DNA from: Streptomyces olivochromogenes
GTDB lineage: Bacteria > Actinomycetota > Actinomycetes > Streptomycetales > Streptomycetaceae
DNA: 64,000 bases
Assembly (NCBI RefSeq): GCF_021538895.1
Contig: NZ_JADDRL010000050.1
Span: forward strand, 1 to 64,000
Reading direction: 5' to 3'
In this document: positions 63,367 through 64,000 of the stretch, piece after piece
Layout of the letters: each line of letters opens with the position of its first letter
How positions within the stretch are numbered: position 1 is the stretch's first letter
Position numbers and translations under genes: made by a program
The notes under the pieces: model-generated
The model's database searches: none
Seen by the model: only the letters and a program-made list of their open reading frames with translations
What the model was told of the DNA's origin: nothing

Positions 63367-64000
63367 TCAGACCGCGGCCTTCTCGGTCTGTGGCGCCGGC
63401 GTCTCCCGCACGTGGATCCGGCGCAGGGCCGTCGCCGCCCCGATCGCCGCGAGGGCCAGGACCGCCGCCCCCGTGAGGGCCGCGCCGTGCATGCCGGTGG
63501 TGAAGGCCTCCCGGGCCGCGGCGGCCAGGGCGTCCCCCGCGCGCCCCGGCAGCTGCCCGGCGACGGCGAGCGCGCCGCCCAGGGTCTCGCGGGCCTCGGC
63601 CGGGGGCGAAGCCGGTATCTCGTTGCGGTAGACCGCCGTACCGATGGAGCCGAGGACCGCCATGCCCAGCGCGCCGCCGAACTCCGTTCCCGTCTCCAGC
63701 AGCGAGGAGGCGGCGCCCGCCTGCTCCACCGGGGCGGCACTCAGGGCCAGGTCGGTCATCTGCGACATCACCATGACGATGCCGGAGGCCAGGACGCCGC
63801 AGGCGGCGAGGACGAGCCAGAGGGAGTCCGTGCCGGCCAGGGCCAGCATGCCGTAGCCCGCCGCGGCGACGGCGAAGCCCGCGGAGACCACGTAGGCGCG
63901 GTTCACGCCCTTCTGGACCAGGGCGGTCGCCACCGGGGCGGCCATCCCGATCGGCACCGACGGCAGCAGCGACCACAGGGCGGCCTCCATCGCGCTCTTG
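63367..64000 (-). CDS. MFS transporter, C-terminal part (DHA2-like), continues beyond window
   Basis: About 211 C-terminal residues are visible and the frame remains open to the right edge; ATG 63990 is internal, since coding continues upstream of it. Six or more hydrophobic helices occur (such as YVVSAGFAVAAAGYGMLALA, LWLVLAACGVLASGIVMVMS and AALTGAAVLALAAIGAATAL) with the conserved GAASSLLETGTEFGGALGMAVLG of 14-helix drug exporters. It probably exports a drug or other compound using proton force. It ends in a charged tail. Its regulator, if adjacent, is outside the window. Confidence 0.87.
   Translation of the reverse strand, partial: KSAMEAALWSLLPSVPIGMAAPVATALVQKGVNRAYVVSAGFAVAAAGYGMLALAGTDSLWLVLAACGVLASGIVMVMSQMTDLALSAAPVEQAGAASSLLETGTEFGGALGMAVLGSIGTAVYRNEIPASPPAEARETLGGALAVAGQLPGRAGDALAAAAREAFTTGMHGAALTGAAVLALAAIGAATALRRIHVRETPAPQTEKAAV

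Overview
The window is high-GC actinobacterial chromosome, almost certainly Streptomyces. Third codon positions are strongly G/C biased, many genes start with GTG, lipoproteins and TAT-type signals are present, and several families are typical of the genus (SARP/AfsR-type and LAL regulators, SseB-domain proteins, membrane GGDEF-EAL proteins). From memory, the gene order (sdaA-glyA-gcvH-gcvT, a peptide ABC transporter, mnmA, ligA, gatCAB, ilvBNC, serA) matches a conserved core-chromosome block of S. coelicolor. I saw no phage, CRISPR, tRNA or rRNA genes, no intact insertion sequence and no biosynthetic cluster.

Layout. 1-2.8 kb: an edge fragment on the minus strand, a membrane-anchored lytic transglycosylase-like protein, an unassigned protein and an ECF sigma factor with no adjacent anti-sigma gene but with a plausible autoregulated promoter. 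2.8-5.7 kb: a large SARP-NB-ARC-TPR regulator. 5.8-10.5 kb: a minus-strand serine/glycine operon (gcvT, gcvH, glyA, sdaA) led by a tandem glycine riboswitch. 10.6-13.1 kb: a P-loop protein and two tandem SseB-family paralogues. 13.4-19.7 kb: a five-gene peptide ABC importer. 19.8-26.2 kb: a TRIC-like membrane protein, an esterase, a thioesterase, a DinB-like protein, a WYL regulator, a small lipoprotein and a TetR regulator divergent from two small membrane proteins. 26.3-29.4 kb: cysteine desulfurase and mnmA (tRNA 2-thiouridine) flanking a divergent peptidoglycan amidase. 29.4-33.1 kb: hydrolase, DUF427 protein, a decayed LOG-family pseudogene carrying two inverted short repeats, then an overlapping SDR / unknown / MetE-C-like operon. 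33.1-37.8 kb: ligA and an RmdB-like c-di-GMP protein. 37.8-39.4 kb: a TetR regulator with a clear operator pair, a DUF4267-like membrane protein and a cupin. 39.5 kb: a 176-bp near-palindromic repeat. 39.7-43.3 kb: gatC-gatA-(80-aa ORF)-gatB. 43.4-50.9 kb: membrane proteins, an MMPL transporter, a GNAT acetyltransferase and a LAL-type LuxR regulator. 50.9-54.3 kb: a PQQ-type sugar dehydrogenase lipoprotein, an aldo/keto reductase and a 2-hydroxyacid dehydrogenase. 54.4-57.7 kb: a second GGDEF-EAL protein with a degenerate EAL domain. 57.7-63.3 kb: a leader-peptide attenuator followed by ilvB-ilvN-ilvC, then serA. The right edge cuts an MFS exporter gene.

Functional links. serA makes serine and GlyA/GcvT/GcvH/SdaA interconvert or drain serine and glycine under glycine control. 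The ilv operon appears to be controlled by translation of Ile, Leu and Val codons in its leader. Cysteine desulfurase with MnmA, and GatCAB, serve tRNA modification and charging. Two c-di-GMP proteins, the SARP and LAL regulators and the ECF sigma factor are candidates for linking this core region to development. No wholly new multi-gene system is evident; the most informative unusual features are regulatory (glycine riboswitch, ilv attenuator, two TetR operator sets, ECF promoter) and structural (repeat-disrupted LOG pseudogene, palindromic element, degenerate EAL domain, unknown ORF inside gatCAB).
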